Below, one piece after another: positions 1 through 7,628 of a DNA stretch of 64,000 bases. How positions within the stretch are numbered: the first letter of the stretch is position 1; each line of letters begins with the position of its first letter. Made by a program: the position numbers and the translations under genes. The notes under the pieces were generated by a model that searched no databases, had not been told where the DNA came from, and saw only the letters and a program-made list of their open reading frames with translations. The stretch covers positions 186,001 through 250,000 of the forward strand of contig NZ_SPQZ01000004.1 of assembly GCF_004570845.1 (NCBI RefSeq). The letters are read 5' to 3'. The stretch comes from Orlajensenia leifsoniae (lineage in GTDB: Bacteria; Actinomycetota; Actinomycetes; Actinomycetales; Microbacteriaceae).

Positions 1-732
1 GCCATCGACTTGTTGGAGAAGGCCGTCGAGCGTTCGAAGCGGCGGAGTAGCGTCCGGCTGCCTCTAGCGTTCGCGCGTGACCAGGTGAATGAAGTCGCGA
101 GGCCCCCTCTTGCGCGGTTGCTGCAAGGTGGCGGGGAGGTTCGAATCAAGGTGCTCTTGACCATCCTCATGATGGCGACAAAGCATCCCCATGTGACGCG
201 TGTGCCATCGAGGGACCTAGCCGCGATGTTGAACCTGCCCGATTCTGACGGGGCTGGCGCGCGACGGGTCAACAAGGCTCTCAGCGACCTCGCAGACGTG
301 AACCTGGTCCGGCGAGAGCATCGGCCCGGGCATGTGCCCAGCACCACCATCCTGGATCCCGGGGGTTCTGGCGAGGAATGGAATACGGAACAGTTGTCCG
401 GCACGACGTACATAACCCTGCCGCCGGATCTGTGGCGACGAGGGTGGCTCATCGCATTGTCTGGGCGTGCGCTCGCGCTGCTCATCATCTTGCGAGAGAA
501 CACCGGGGGACGGCAGAAAGGCGCATGGGTGCCAGGTATCCGCCACCGTCAGTACGGTCTATCGGAAGACACCTGGACAAAGGCGACTAAGGAGCTTCGT
601 GACGCAGGGCTGCTCGACGTGGATGAGAAGGTTTTCTCCTTTCAGGGGGAGCCTCGCCGGCGCAACATCTATACACTCCACCTGGCGCGGCTGGGCATGT
701 TCGACCCAGGTGATTTGACGCAGTTGAACTAG
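1..732 (+). CDS. Tandem winged-helix protein, replication-initiator-like, 5' end may be cut
   Basis: The frame is open from the left edge, so the true start may lie outside; the first start codons inside are TTG at 10 and TTG at 13. The protein (about 240 residues) reads as two winged-helix units. The first is around residues 45-110 (a helix-turn-helix near PSRDLAAMLNLPDSDG, then ALSDLADVNLVRREH), and the second around 160-230 (YGLSEDTWTKATKELRDAGLL followed by a basic wing). Two such modules in a protein of this size are typical of small plasmid replication initiators and related actinobacterial regulators. I do not recognise a named family. Its G+C is visibly lower than the genes to its right and it has no functional partner in the window, which fits acquired or plasmid-derived DNA. 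A chromosomal regulator is the main alternative. Confidence 0.6.
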   Translation, partial: AIDLLEKAVERSKRRSSVRLPLAFARDQVNEVARPPLARLLQGGGEVRIKVLLTILMMATKHPHVTRVPSRDLAAMLNLPDSDGAGARRVNKALSDLADVNLVRREHRPGHVPSTTILDPGGSGEEWNTEQLSGTTYITLPPDLWRRGWLIALSGRALALLIILRENTGGRQKGAWVPGIRHRQYGLSEDTWTKATKELRDAGLLDVDEKVFSFQGEPRRRNIYTLHLARLGMFDPGDLTQLN

Positions 733-816
733 CCGCCTCTCGAGCGAGGCGAGGCAGGAATGGTTGCCTACCGGTGGAGGGAACTCCTCGATCGGACGCG
801 AAAGGAGCGCACCTTG

Positions 817-993
817 ATGGTTCCGAGGTCAGCCCACAGAGGACGCCTTGAAGTGACGGTCAGCGAGAACCTGAAGCCGTCGCTTGATGTTGGCGACAGC
901 GACGTGCGCTGGGACGTGTGGCCTCAGTGGCTACGCGTCGCCGAACGCGAGGCTGTTGGTGCGAGCGAGAGCGGGCTGACAATCCGGACCTGA
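817..993 (+). CDS. Small hypothetical protein (58 aa)
   Basis: A short ORF starts with ATG at 817 behind a good ribosome binding site (AAAGGAG at 801-807) and ends at 993. The product has a basic start (MVPRSAHRGRLEVTV) and a tryptophan-containing middle (VRWDVWPQWLRVAEREA). I do not recognise it. It may be a real small gene or the remnant of a larger one, because the same frame stays open upstream to 760. It lies alone between the winged-helix gene and the oxidoreductase. Apart from this ORF and the hairpin after it I see nothing in 733-1104. Confidence 0.3.
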   Translation: MVPRSAHRGRLEVTVSENLKPSLDVGDSDVRWDVWPQWLRVAEREAVGASESGLTIRT

Positions 994-997
994 CGAC

Positions 998-1013
998 GGC
1001 CGCTCAGGCGGCC
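998..1013 (+). terminator. GC-rich hairpin after small ORF
   Basis: A perfect 6-bp stem, GGCCGC (998-1003) and GCGGCC (1008-1013) with a TCAG loop, begins 4 bases after the stop at 993. There is no T-run, so it is a possible weak terminator only. Confidence 0.3.
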
Positions 1014-1104
1014 CAAATCGGTCTCTATTCGAGGTGGTGGAGTCTGATGGCGCCCGAGCAGGAGAACGCAAACTCCCTCCGGTCGCACCGGAATACCCCA
1101 TCCC

Positions 1105-2094
1105 ATGCGAGCGGCGAACACCTACGGTTGTCGTGTGCGCGCCTGGGTTTACGAACGATACGGTTCCGTCGATGAACTGCAGCTCCTCGAGGTGCCGACG
1201 CCGGTGCCCGGCGAGGGCGAGGTTCTCGTGGAGGTCGTCGCGACCTCGGTGAACCTGTCGGACTGGGAGGCGTTGCAGGGCAGCCCCGGCTACGCCCGCT
1301 TCGACGGGCTGCGACGCCCCCGAACCAAGATCCTCGGATCCGACATCGCCGGACGCATCGTCGCGGTCGGCAACGGCGTCGCCGGATTCCGGGTCGGCGA
1401 TGAGGTGTACGGCGACAACATCCGGAAGCGTGGCGGATTCGCCGAGTACGCGGTGATGCCGGTGACGGCGCTCTCGCCCAAGCCGCCTGCCTTGACATTC
1501 GCCGAGGCATCGACCATCCCGCAGGCGGGGGCAATCGCCCAGCAGGCCATCGCGTCCGGGCGGCCGGGGCAGCGGCTGTTGATCAACGGCGCCGGTGGCG
1601 GCTCGGGCAGTTTCATGATCCAGCTCGCGGTGGCGAAGGGCATGCACGTCACCGCGGTCGACAACGCGGAGAAGCTCCAATTCATGGAAGGGCTGGGGGC
1701 GCACGAGACGATCGACTACCGGCGCACCGACTTCACGCGCACGGGCCCCGTCGACCTCATCATCGACCTCGTTGCGCGGCGATCGGTGTTCGCATACAGG
1801 CGGACGCTCGGCACGCGCGGACGGTGTCTGATGGTCGGCGGCGCCCTGCGAACGATGCTCCGGATGCTCACAGTCGGCACGATCCTCGGAGCCCTCACCC
1901 GTGCACGTCTCGGAGTGATCTTCGTTCGCGAGGGATCAGGCAACTTCGACCAGCTCGCCGCCCTATGCGCCGCGGGGACGATCGACATCCACATCGACCG
2001 CACGTTCCCTCTCGCGGAGGCGCCTGCGGCTCTCGCCTTCCACGGTGAGGGGAGGGCGCTCGGCAAGGTCGTCGTCATCGTGCGCGACAGCTGA
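1105..2094 (+). CDS. NAD(P)-dependent zinc-free MDR alcohol dehydrogenase / quinone reductase
   Basis: This is a 329-residue member of the medium-chain dehydrogenase/reductase superfamily, quinone oxidoreductase branch, which reduces carbonyls or quinones with NAD(P)H. The N-terminal GroES-like fold shows VPTPVPGEGEVLVEVVATSVN and GSDIAGRIVAVGNGVAGF with GDEVYG. The Rossmann part carries the cofactor loop LLINGAGGGSGSFMIQLA (around residues 155-172). The cysteine cluster of zinc enzymes is absent. The called start is ATG 1105, but homology would also fit GTG 1135 (VRAWVYERYG), ten codons in; neither has a clear ribosome binding site. It converges on the amidohydrolase gene with 12 bases between stops. 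The substrate cannot be told from sequence. Confidence 0.85.
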   Translation: MRAANTYGCRVRAWVYERYGSVDELQLLEVPTPVPGEGEVLVEVVATSVNLSDWEALQGSPGYARFDGLRRPRTKILGSDIAGRIVAVGNGVAGFRVGDEVYGDNIRKRGGFAEYAVMPVTALSPKPPALTFAEASTIPQAGAIAQQAIASGRPGQRLLINGAGGGSGSFMIQLAVAKGMHVTAVDNAEKLQFMEGLGAHETIDYRRTDFTRTGPVDLIIDLVARRSVFAYRRTLGTRGRCLMVGGALRTMLRMLTVGTILGALTRARLGVIFVREGSGNFDQLAALCAAGTIDIHIDRTFPLAEAPAALAFHGEGRALGKVVVIVRDS

Positions 2095-2106
2095 GGCGCC
2101 GGGCCC

Positions 2107-3783
2107 CTACGCTACCGCCGAGCAGTGGTGCGTGCCGGCCGGCGGCGCTTCCGGCAGGGAGGTCGCATCCGCTGCGTCGTGCACGATCTCGCCTGCCACG
2201 ATCGTGAGGTCGGCGCGCTCCGTGAGGAGGCGGGCGGGGTCGGGCTCGAGGTCGTAGAGGTTCGACGACCACGTGACAAGGTCGGCGCGGGCTCCTACAC
2301 GCACGACGCCGAGCGAGTCCTCGGCGTGCCACGCCCAGGCGCCCTCGGCCGTGTAGCCGCGGAGGGCGGCATCCAGACCGAGGCGCTCAGCATCCGTCCA
2401 CGAGGAGCGACCGTCGAGTGCGGCCCGGGTCAGGGCTGAGTAGAGGCCGACCAGCGGATCCATCTCCCCGACCTGCCAGTCGCTCGAGAGAGCAACGTGG
2501 GCGCCCGAGTCGATGAGGGAGCGGAAGCGCCAGGCTCGGCTCCAGCGCTGCTCGCCGACGTTGTCCATCCAGGTGCCGCCGACGAGGTCGGGGGAGCAGT
2601 GCCGGGGCTGCATCGCGGCGGTCACGCCCAGAGAGGCGAAGCGGGGCAGGTCGTCGGGGTGCAGGCACTCGACGTGCACGATGCCGTGGCGGCGGTCGCG
2701 GGTGCCGTTGGTGCGGGCGGCGTGCTCGATGGCGTCGAGGGCGATGCGGATGCCGCCGTCACCCGTCGCGTGGGTGTGGGTCTGGAAGCCCAGGCGGTCG
2801 AGCTCGGTGACGATGCGAGTGAGCTCGCCGAGGGGCGCGCTCGGGTGGCCGCGGTGGCCCGGGCGGTTGGCGTAGTCGTCGAGCATCCACGCCGTGTGCG
2901 GCTCGATCACGTCGTCGGCGTAGAGCTTGACCGGGCCGAAGCGCAGGCGCTCGTCGATGGGGGCCGAGTCGACGGCCTCGCGCAGATCCGCGCGGAAGGA
3001 GGCATCCGCATCCATCGGGTGGAAGAGGGCGGCGATGACACGGCTCGAGAGTTCGCCCTCGTCGCGGGCGCGGAACAGCAGGTCCATCTCGGCGAGCGGC
3101 ACCTGCGGCTCGACGACGGTGGTGATGCCCGTGGCGCGGGCCATGCGCAGGCTGGTGAGCAGCTTGCGATAGCGGCGCTCGGGCGAGTACATGGGGATGT
3201 CGCGCTGCAGGGCGGCGAGGCCCGCGGTGGTCATGGCGCTCGTGTAGAAGTCGGTGACCCAGCCGGTGGGCTCGCCCGTGACCGCGTCGATCTCGGGGTT
3301 GCCCCACGCGATGCTGTCGGCGCGACGGATGCCGAGGGCCCGCACCGCCACGTCGTTGAGCCACACGGAGTGCTGGTCGTAGGTGGTGACGAGGACGGGG
3401 CGGTCGGCGAGGCCGGCGAGGTCGGCGGCGCACGGGCGGCGGCCCGGCACGACGGAGTAGACGGCGTTCTCGGCGCAGATCCAGTCGAGGTCGGGGCGGG
3501 CATCAGCGAGGGTGCGGATGCGGCGTCGCACCTCCTCGAGGGTCTCGGCGCCCTCGAGGGAGACCGCGTCGGCATCGAAGCCGAGCAGCAGGTGGTTGTG
3601 GCTGTCGATGATGCCGGGGGTGACCAGGCGCCCCTCGAGGTCGATGGTGCGCCGGGCGAATGGCGCGTCTTCGGCGGGGCCGACGTAGGTGATGCGTCCA
3701 TCGGTGGTGCCGACGGCCTCGGCGGTGGGTTGGGCGTCGTCGAAGGTGCGGACGACGCCGCCGGTGAGGAGCAGGTCGATCAT
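2107..3783 (-). CDS. Amidohydrolase family 3 (YtcJ-like) metal-dependent hydrolase
   Basis: This 558-residue cytoplasmic metallohydrolase belongs to the amidohydrolase-3/YtcJ branch of the urease-like superfamily, which includes N-substituted formamide deformylases. The short N-terminal beta part (IDLLLTGGVVRTFDD) leads to the metal-binding motif PGIIDSHNHLLLGF (His62, His64). Further signatures are the later barrel histidine in FQTHTHATGDGGI and the C-terminal metal aspartate in ALSSDWQVGEMDP. Length is normal for the family. Its start overlaps the stop of the upstream permease by 4 bases (ATGA), so the two are surely cotranscribed and translationally coupled. The likely job is hydrolysis of an imported amide, amino acid derivative or cyclic ureide; the exact substrate is unknown. 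Confidence 0.88.
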   Translation of the reverse strand: MIDLLLTGGVVRTFDDAQPTAEAVGTTDGRITYVGPAEDAPFARRTIDLEGRLVTPGIIDSHNHLLLGFDADAVSLEGAETLEEVRRRIRTLADARPDLDWICAENAVYSVVPGRRPCAADLAGLADRPVLVTTYDQHSVWLNDVAVRALGIRRADSIAWGNPEIDAVTGEPTGWVTDFYTSAMTTAGLAALQRDIPMYSPERRYRKLLTSLRMARATGITTVVEPQVPLAEMDLLFRARDEGELSSRVIAALFHPMDADASFRADLREAVDSAPIDERLRFGPVKLYADDVIEPHTAWMLDDYANRPGHRGHPSAPLGELTRIVTELDRLGFQTHTHATGDGGIRIALDAIEHAARTNGTRDRRHGIVHVECLHPDDLPRFASLGVTAAMQPRHCSPDLVGGTWMDNVGEQRWSRAWRFRSLIDSGAHVALSSDWQVGEMDPLVGLYSALTRAALDGRSSWTDAERLGLDAALRGYTAEGAWAWHAEDSLGVVRVGARADLVTWSSNLYDLEPDPARLLTERADLTIVAGEIVHDAADATSLPEAPPAGTHHCSAVA

Positions 3784-5282
3784 GCGCGGTGTCCCGTCGA
3801 GTGGGTGTCGGTGACGGATGCGGCGGCATCCGTCGTCTCCTCATCTTCGGCATCGAGCAGCACGAGGTGCGTGCCCGAGCGCGGCCGGAGGTATGCGTAG
3901 TAGTAGAGGAAGCCGGCGGCGACGATGCCGAGCGAGATGGAGAGGCTGAGCCACTGCGCCTGGTCGAGTACGGCGCTCAGGATGATGCCGGCGATGACCA
4001 CGATCGCGACGATGGGCGGCAGCGGGAAGAGGGGCATGCGGTACGCGCCCTCCGCGGCCTTGCGCCGGTGGTTCATCAGGGCAGCCAGCGCGATGAAGAG
4101 GTAGCTGAAGGCGACGGTGGATCCGGTGGCGGTGAGCAGCACGTCGAGCGGGATGAAACAGGCGAGCAGCGCGATGGCGCCCATGGTGGCGGTGGCGACG
4201 ACCGGCACGCGCGACCCGGAGGTGACCCGGCTGAGCGGACGGGACAGGGCGCGGGGGAGCGCGTTGTCGCGGGCGGCCGTGTAGAGCAGGCGGCCGGCCT
4301 GCAGGGCGATGGCGATGATGGCGTTGATGATGGCCAGCGCGATGGCGATGAGCACGATGAGGCTCACGGTGTCGCCGGCGTTCTCGGCGAGGAACGACTC
4401 GACCGGGAGGGCGTCGCCGAACAGCGCGGGCAGGCTGGAGGCGCCGAGCAGGATGGCCGAGAGCGGAACGACCTCGGCCACGACGGTGATGACGCAGCTC
4501 AGGATGACGGCCTTGGCGATGGAGCGGGTGGCGTTCTTGGTCTCCTCGGAGAAGTAGACGGCTCCGCCGTATCCGTTGTAGGCGAAGATGCCCTGCGTGA
4601 CGGCCAGCAGCAGGCCGCCGATGGCGAGCGGGGCCATCGCATTCGTCGACGGATCGAGGAACTCGGGGCTGAGCAGGGCTGCGGGCGAGCGCTCGATGTG
4701 GATGAAGCCGAGCACCGCCAGCAGGCCGAGGGCGGCGAACTCGATGAACAGGAAGACGCCGGTGAGCCAGGCGTTGGTGCGGATGTTGAAGCACGCCGTG
4801 ACTGTGGCCAGCGCCACGACCACGAGAGCTGTGCCGAGCGGTGAGAGGCCGGCGATGGCGACGCCGAGGTAGTCGGCGACGCCCAGGCCGAAGACCGCGA
4901 GGATGAGCGGCAGCGAGACCAGGCTGACGAAGAAGGTGGCGACGCCGAAGGCCGGGCCGAGCGCGCGGGTGACGAGCGAGTAGTCGCCGCCCGACACCGG
5001 GTAGGCGCTGGCGAGTTCGCCGTAGCAGAAGGCGATCAGGATGCTCACGACGCCGGCGATGATGAACGCCCAGAACACTCCGGTGCCGTAACTGGCGAGG
5101 GCGGCGCCGCCGAGGATGAAGACGCTCGACGCGGGCGAGATGGACGAGAGCGTGATGAGCACGTTGCCGCCGACGCCCAGTCTGCGGGCGAGGCGGGGCT
5201 GCTCGGCGCGCTCGACTTCGGCGGGCGTGGGGAGGGCGCCGTTCGGCGCTCCGTGCTCGGTGGCTGCTGCGGTGGAGTCCAT
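3780..5282 (-). CDS. APC-family amino acid/amine permease
   Basis: This 500-residue polytopic membrane protein has about 12 hydrophobic segments and the APC superfamily look: the first helix runs NVLITLSSISPASSVFILGG, with YPVSGGDYSLVTRALGP in helix 3 and FAYNGYGGAVYFSEETKNA in the middle. It imports an amino acid or related amine by proton symport or exchange. The hydrophilic N-terminus (about 45 residues) and C-terminus (about 35) are ordinary. It is the first gene of a two-gene operon with the amidohydrolase, and is divergent from a TetR gene across 119 bases containing repeated operator-like sites. A role as the uptake step for the amidohydrolase substrate is inferred. Confidence 0.9.
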   Translation of the reverse strand: MDSTAAATEHGAPNGALPTPAEVERAEQPRLARRLGVGGNVLITLSSISPASSVFILGGAALASYGTGVFWAFIIAGVVSILIAFCYGELASAYPVSGGDYSLVTRALGPAFGVATFFVSLVSLPLILAVFGLGVADYLGVAIAGLSPLGTALVVVALATVTACFNIRTNAWLTGVFLFIEFAALGLLAVLGFIHIERSPAALLSPEFLDPSTNAMAPLAIGGLLLAVTQGIFAYNGYGGAVYFSEETKNATRSIAKAVILSCVITVVAEVVPLSAILLGASSLPALFGDALPVESFLAENAGDTVSLIVLIAIALAIINAIIAIALQAGRLLYTAARDNALPRALSRPLSRVTSGSRVPVVATATMGAIALLACFIPLDVLLTATGSTVAFSYLFIALAALMNHRRKAAEGAYRMPLFPLPPIVAIVVIAGIILSAVLDQAQWLSLSISLGIVAAGFLYYYAYLRPRSGTHLVLLDAEDEETTDAAASVTDTHSTGHRA

Positions 5283-5342
5283 CGGGTCATCCGTTCTCTG
5301 CTCGGGCGTGCTTGCTGCGTGGTGCTCGGGGCGTCGAGTTCT

Positions 5343-5398
5343 TTGACATCAGCGTCAAGGAATCTGAGGATCGTGTCATTCTTTTGCGCTAGTGTCAA
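5343..5398. promoter_or_regulatory. Two TetR-type operator-like sites in divergent promoter region
   Basis: TTGACATCAGCGTCAA (5343-5358) has perfect TTGAC/GTCAA arms. A close relative, TTGCGCTAGTGTCAA, lies at 5384-5398, matching the reverse complement of the first apart from one missing base and a GA/AG swap. GTCAAGGAAT is also directly repeated at 5354 and 5394. On the minus strand the second site contains TTGACA, a candidate -35 for the permease. On the plus strand TAGTGT (5390-5395) ends six bases before the tetR ATG, so that message may be leaderless. One regulator binding both sites would control both directions. Confidence 0.6.
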
Positions 5399-5401
5399 GG
5401 A

Positions 5402-6004
5402 ATGGCGCGACCGAAGAAGCAAGAGGCCAGGCGGGCGGACCTCGTGGAGGCAGCGCTCGCCGCAGTCTCCGAACACGGTCTGCGATCGCTCTCGCTGGCG
5501 GATGTCGCCACTCAGGCCGGGCTCACGCGCGGAGCGATCCTCTACTACTACGACGACCTCGACGAGCTGCTGCGCGAAGCCCATCGCGCCGGCCTCGAGC
5601 GGTTCTGCGACGCACGTGACGCTGTCGTCGCCGGCATCGCGACGCCCCAGGAGCAGCTGGCCGCCGCCATCCGTGAGGGTCTGCCCAGTGGTCCGGATGA
5701 CGCGCTGATGCGACTGCTCTACGAGTTCGACGTGCTCGCGGGCACCTCCGAGTTGCACGACGAGCTGGTGGAACGGATGTACCTCCGCCAGTTGGCCACG
5801 TACGCCGGGGTGATCGAGCGGGGCGTCGAGGCGGGCGTCTTCGTGCCGCCGCTGCCGGTGGAGCAGCTGGCGATGAACCTGGTGGCGCTGGAGGATGCGT
5901 ACGGGCTGCACATCGTCGCGGGGAACTCGCTGGTGACGGTGGCGTCGGCGGAGGCCGCGATGCGCGCGGTGGCGGACAACCTGGGGTGCCCGACGACGGT
6001 GTGA
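5402..6004 (+). CDS. TetR family transcriptional regulator
   Basis: The 200-residue protein has an N-terminal TetR helix-turn-helix (around residues 8-55: EARRADLVEAALAAVSEHG, then SLADVATQAGLTRGAILYYYDDLDELL) and an all-helical ligand domain with a TetR_C_6-like look. It is divergent from the permease-amidohydrolase operon and the gap holds two copies of a palindromic site, one running up to its own start codon. It is therefore most likely the autoregulated local repressor of that operon, with the imported compound or a derivative as inducer. There is no ribosome binding site, and the start sits just after a -10-like TAGTGT, so translation is probably leaderless. Confidence 0.88.
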   Translation: MARPKKQEARRADLVEAALAAVSEHGLRSLSLADVATQAGLTRGAILYYYDDLDELLREAHRAGLERFCDARDAVVAGIATPQEQLAAAIREGLPSGPDDALMRLLYEFDVLAGTSELHDELVERMYLRQLATYAGVIERGVEAGVFVPPLPVEQLAMNLVALEDAYGLHIVAGNSLVTVASAEAAMRAVADNLGCPTTV

Positions 6005-6018
6005 CCGGGTGGTCTGAA

Positions 6019-6058
6019 TGCGCTTCGGGCGGTCGCTTCGCTCGGCCCTCAGCGAGCG
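6019..6058 (+). repeat. Dispersed repeat family B, copy 1
   Basis: TGCGCTTCGGG followed by a TTCG-centred segment and CCCTCAGCGAGCG, beginning 15 bases after the TetR stop codon. It is the same element as at 28894, 33621, 36844, 52055, 55541 and 61260. This copy belongs to the GGTCGCTTCGCTCGG variant, in which the central stem is poor. Confidence 0.7.
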
Positions 6059-6137
6059 TGGGGTGGGAATTCTCCGCAGGATCTGACCACTGGATTCGCA
6101 GGCTGACACCGGTCGGGGACCGGCGTATCGTCGGAGC

Positions 6138-6434
6138 ATGTGTAGGAACATCCGCTGCCTCCACAACTTCGCGCCGGCGACGACTGACGACGAGGTGCGA
6201 GAGGCTGCTCTGCAATTCGTCCGGAAGACCAGCGGGTCGACGCATCCGTCGCGCGCCAATGCTGAGGCATTCGATCGCGCGATAGATGAGATCGCTGCCG
6301 CCACTCGGAGGATGCTCGACGAGCTCGTCACGAATGCCCCGCCGAAGACTCGTGAGGCGGAAGCGGTCAAGGGGCGGCAGCGTCATGAGAAGCGCATGGA
6401 GCGCGAGGTCAGGATTCGCACCGCGTCTGCGTGA
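6138..6434 (+). CDS. DUF2277 family protein
   Basis: This 98-residue protein starts MCRNIRCLHNFAPATTDDE, the hallmark of DUF2277, with the later block ALQFVRKTSGSTHPS and a charged C-terminal helix ending in a run of Arg/Lys/Glu. The conserved cysteines near the start (Cys2, Cys7) suggest metal binding or redox use, but the family function is not known. Length is typical. It stands alone between the TetR gene and lacI, in the same orientation, with no obvious partner. Confidence 0.88.
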   Translation: MCRNIRCLHNFAPATTDDEVREAALQFVRKTSGSTHPSRANAEAFDRAIDEIAAATRRMLDELVTNAPPKTREAEAVKGRQRHEKRMEREVRIRTASA

Positions 6435-6460
6435 CGACCGGCTCGCCCGACGCGTCGGAA

Positions 6461-6477
6461 TGATCGACGGTCGATCA
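6461..6477. promoter_or_regulatory. Perfect 17-bp palindrome upstream of lacI
   Basis: TGATCGACGGTCGATCA reads as 8-1-8 perfect arms. It sits 27 bases after the DUF2277 stop and about 120 bases before the lacI start. A one-base centre suits a protein-binding site more than a hairpin terminator. It differs from the CCGG-centred sites upstream of ytfQ. Confidence 0.45.
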
Positions 6478-6599
6478 CCGATGATGGAGTGCATCGAACG
6501 CATAGGCTGTCCCCGTCGATCGCACATCGAGCAGCCGGGCTCGGCGGTTCAGCATCGGGGAACCGAGCAACGACGCTTCCGCGAGACAGGAGACCGGTG

Positions 6600-7628
6600 G
6601 TGAGTGACGTCGAGAGCGGGGAACGCCCCGGGAAACTCGGCATCCGTGAGGTTGCCGTGCTCGCCGGCGTCTCGCACATGACCGTCTCCCGCGTGCTCAA
6701 CGGACACCCGAACATCCGCCCGGCCACGCGCCAACGGGTGCTGGAGATCATCGAGCAGCTCGACTTCAAGCCGAACAGCGCGGCGCGCGCCCTGTCGACC
6801 CAGCGCACCCAGCGCATCGGCGTGATCGTCGACAGTTCGGTCGAGTTCGGACCGACGAGCACGCTGCGCGGGCTCGAGTTCGCTGCGCGTGCGAGCGGGT
6901 ACTCCATCACGTCGGTCGCGATGCAGGATGACGCGAGCCTCACGCCCGAGAGCGCGGTCGGCCATCTCATCGCCGAGGGCGTGGATGCGCTGTGCATCGT
7001 TGCCCCCCGATCGTCATCGGTGTCGGCGCTGCGACGCATCTCGATCGACGTGCCAGTGCTCGTGGTCAAGGCAGCGAAGGACCCGAACTTCCTCACCGTC
7101 AGCGTGGACCAACAGCTCGGAACCACACTCGCGGTTGATCACCTCGTCTCTCTCGGACACCGCGACATCCTCCATCTCGCCGGCCCGCTCGACTGGCTCG
7201 ACGCCCGAGGCCGGGAGCGCGCGTTCCACCTGCGCATCGAGCAGTGGGGGTTGAAGGCCCGGCCGATCGTCGTCGGCGATTGGACCGCCGACTTCGGCTA
7301 CGACTACGCCGCCGGCCTCACCGGCGTGCCCGAGTACACCGCGATGTTCGTCGCGAACGACGCGATGGCCTTCGGCGTCATGCACGGCTTCCACGACCGG
7401 GGCATCAGGGTGCCCGAGGACGTGAGCGTCGTGGGCTTCGACGACCTGCCCCTGTCGCGCCACTTCATCCCCCCACTGACCACCGTGACGCAGGACTTCC
7501 ATGCGCTCGGAGTCAAGGCGATGGAGGTGCTGCACGCTGCGCTCGAAGGTCGTGAGATTCCGCAGCGATCGAAGATCCCCAGTGAGCTCGCCGTGCGTTC
7601 CTCGACCGCTCCGCCGAGGGCGATATGA
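6600..7628 (+). CDS. LacI family sugar-responsive repressor
   Basis: This 342-residue regulator starts at GTG 6600, chosen because AGGAGA (6588-6593) sits 6 bases upstream; the frame is open earlier but the extra residues do not look like protein. The LacI helix-turn-helix is at residues 15-34 (IREVAVLAGVSHMTVSRVLN), followed by the hinge region and a periplasmic-binding-protein-like sugar domain ending in VSVVGFDDLPLSRHFIPPLTTV. It overlaps the next ATPase gene by 4 bases. It probably represses the furanose transporter from the CCGG-centred sites at 9216-9264 and releases on sugar binding. Confidence 0.92.
   Translation: MSDVESGERPGKLGIREVAVLAGVSHMTVSRVLNGHPNIRPATRQRVLEIIEQLDFKPNSAARALSTQRTQRIGVIVDSSVEFGPTSTLRGLEFAARASGYSITSVAMQDDASLTPESAVGHLIAEGVDALCIVAPRSSSVSALRRISIDVPVLVVKAAKDPNFLTVSVDQQLGTTLAVDHLVSLGHRDILHLAGPLDWLDARGRERAFHLRIEQWGLKARPIVVGDWTADFGYDYAAGLTGVPEYTAMFVANDAMAFGVMHGFHDRGIRVPEDVSVVGFDDLPLSRHFIPPLTTVTQDFHALGVKAMEVLHAALEGREIPQRSKIPSELAVRSSTAPPRAI

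Noticed and set aside
2497-3900. A 467-codon open frame on the plus strand
   Set aside because: It mirrors the amidohydrolase gene, has low-complexity Gly/Val/Asp composition, and no start context or homology.
5045-6527. Long minus-strand frames of 441 and 334 codons crossing the TetR gene
   Set aside because: They run through the divergent operator region and across the TetR coding sequence; composition is Arg/Pro/Ser rich and no domain is visible.
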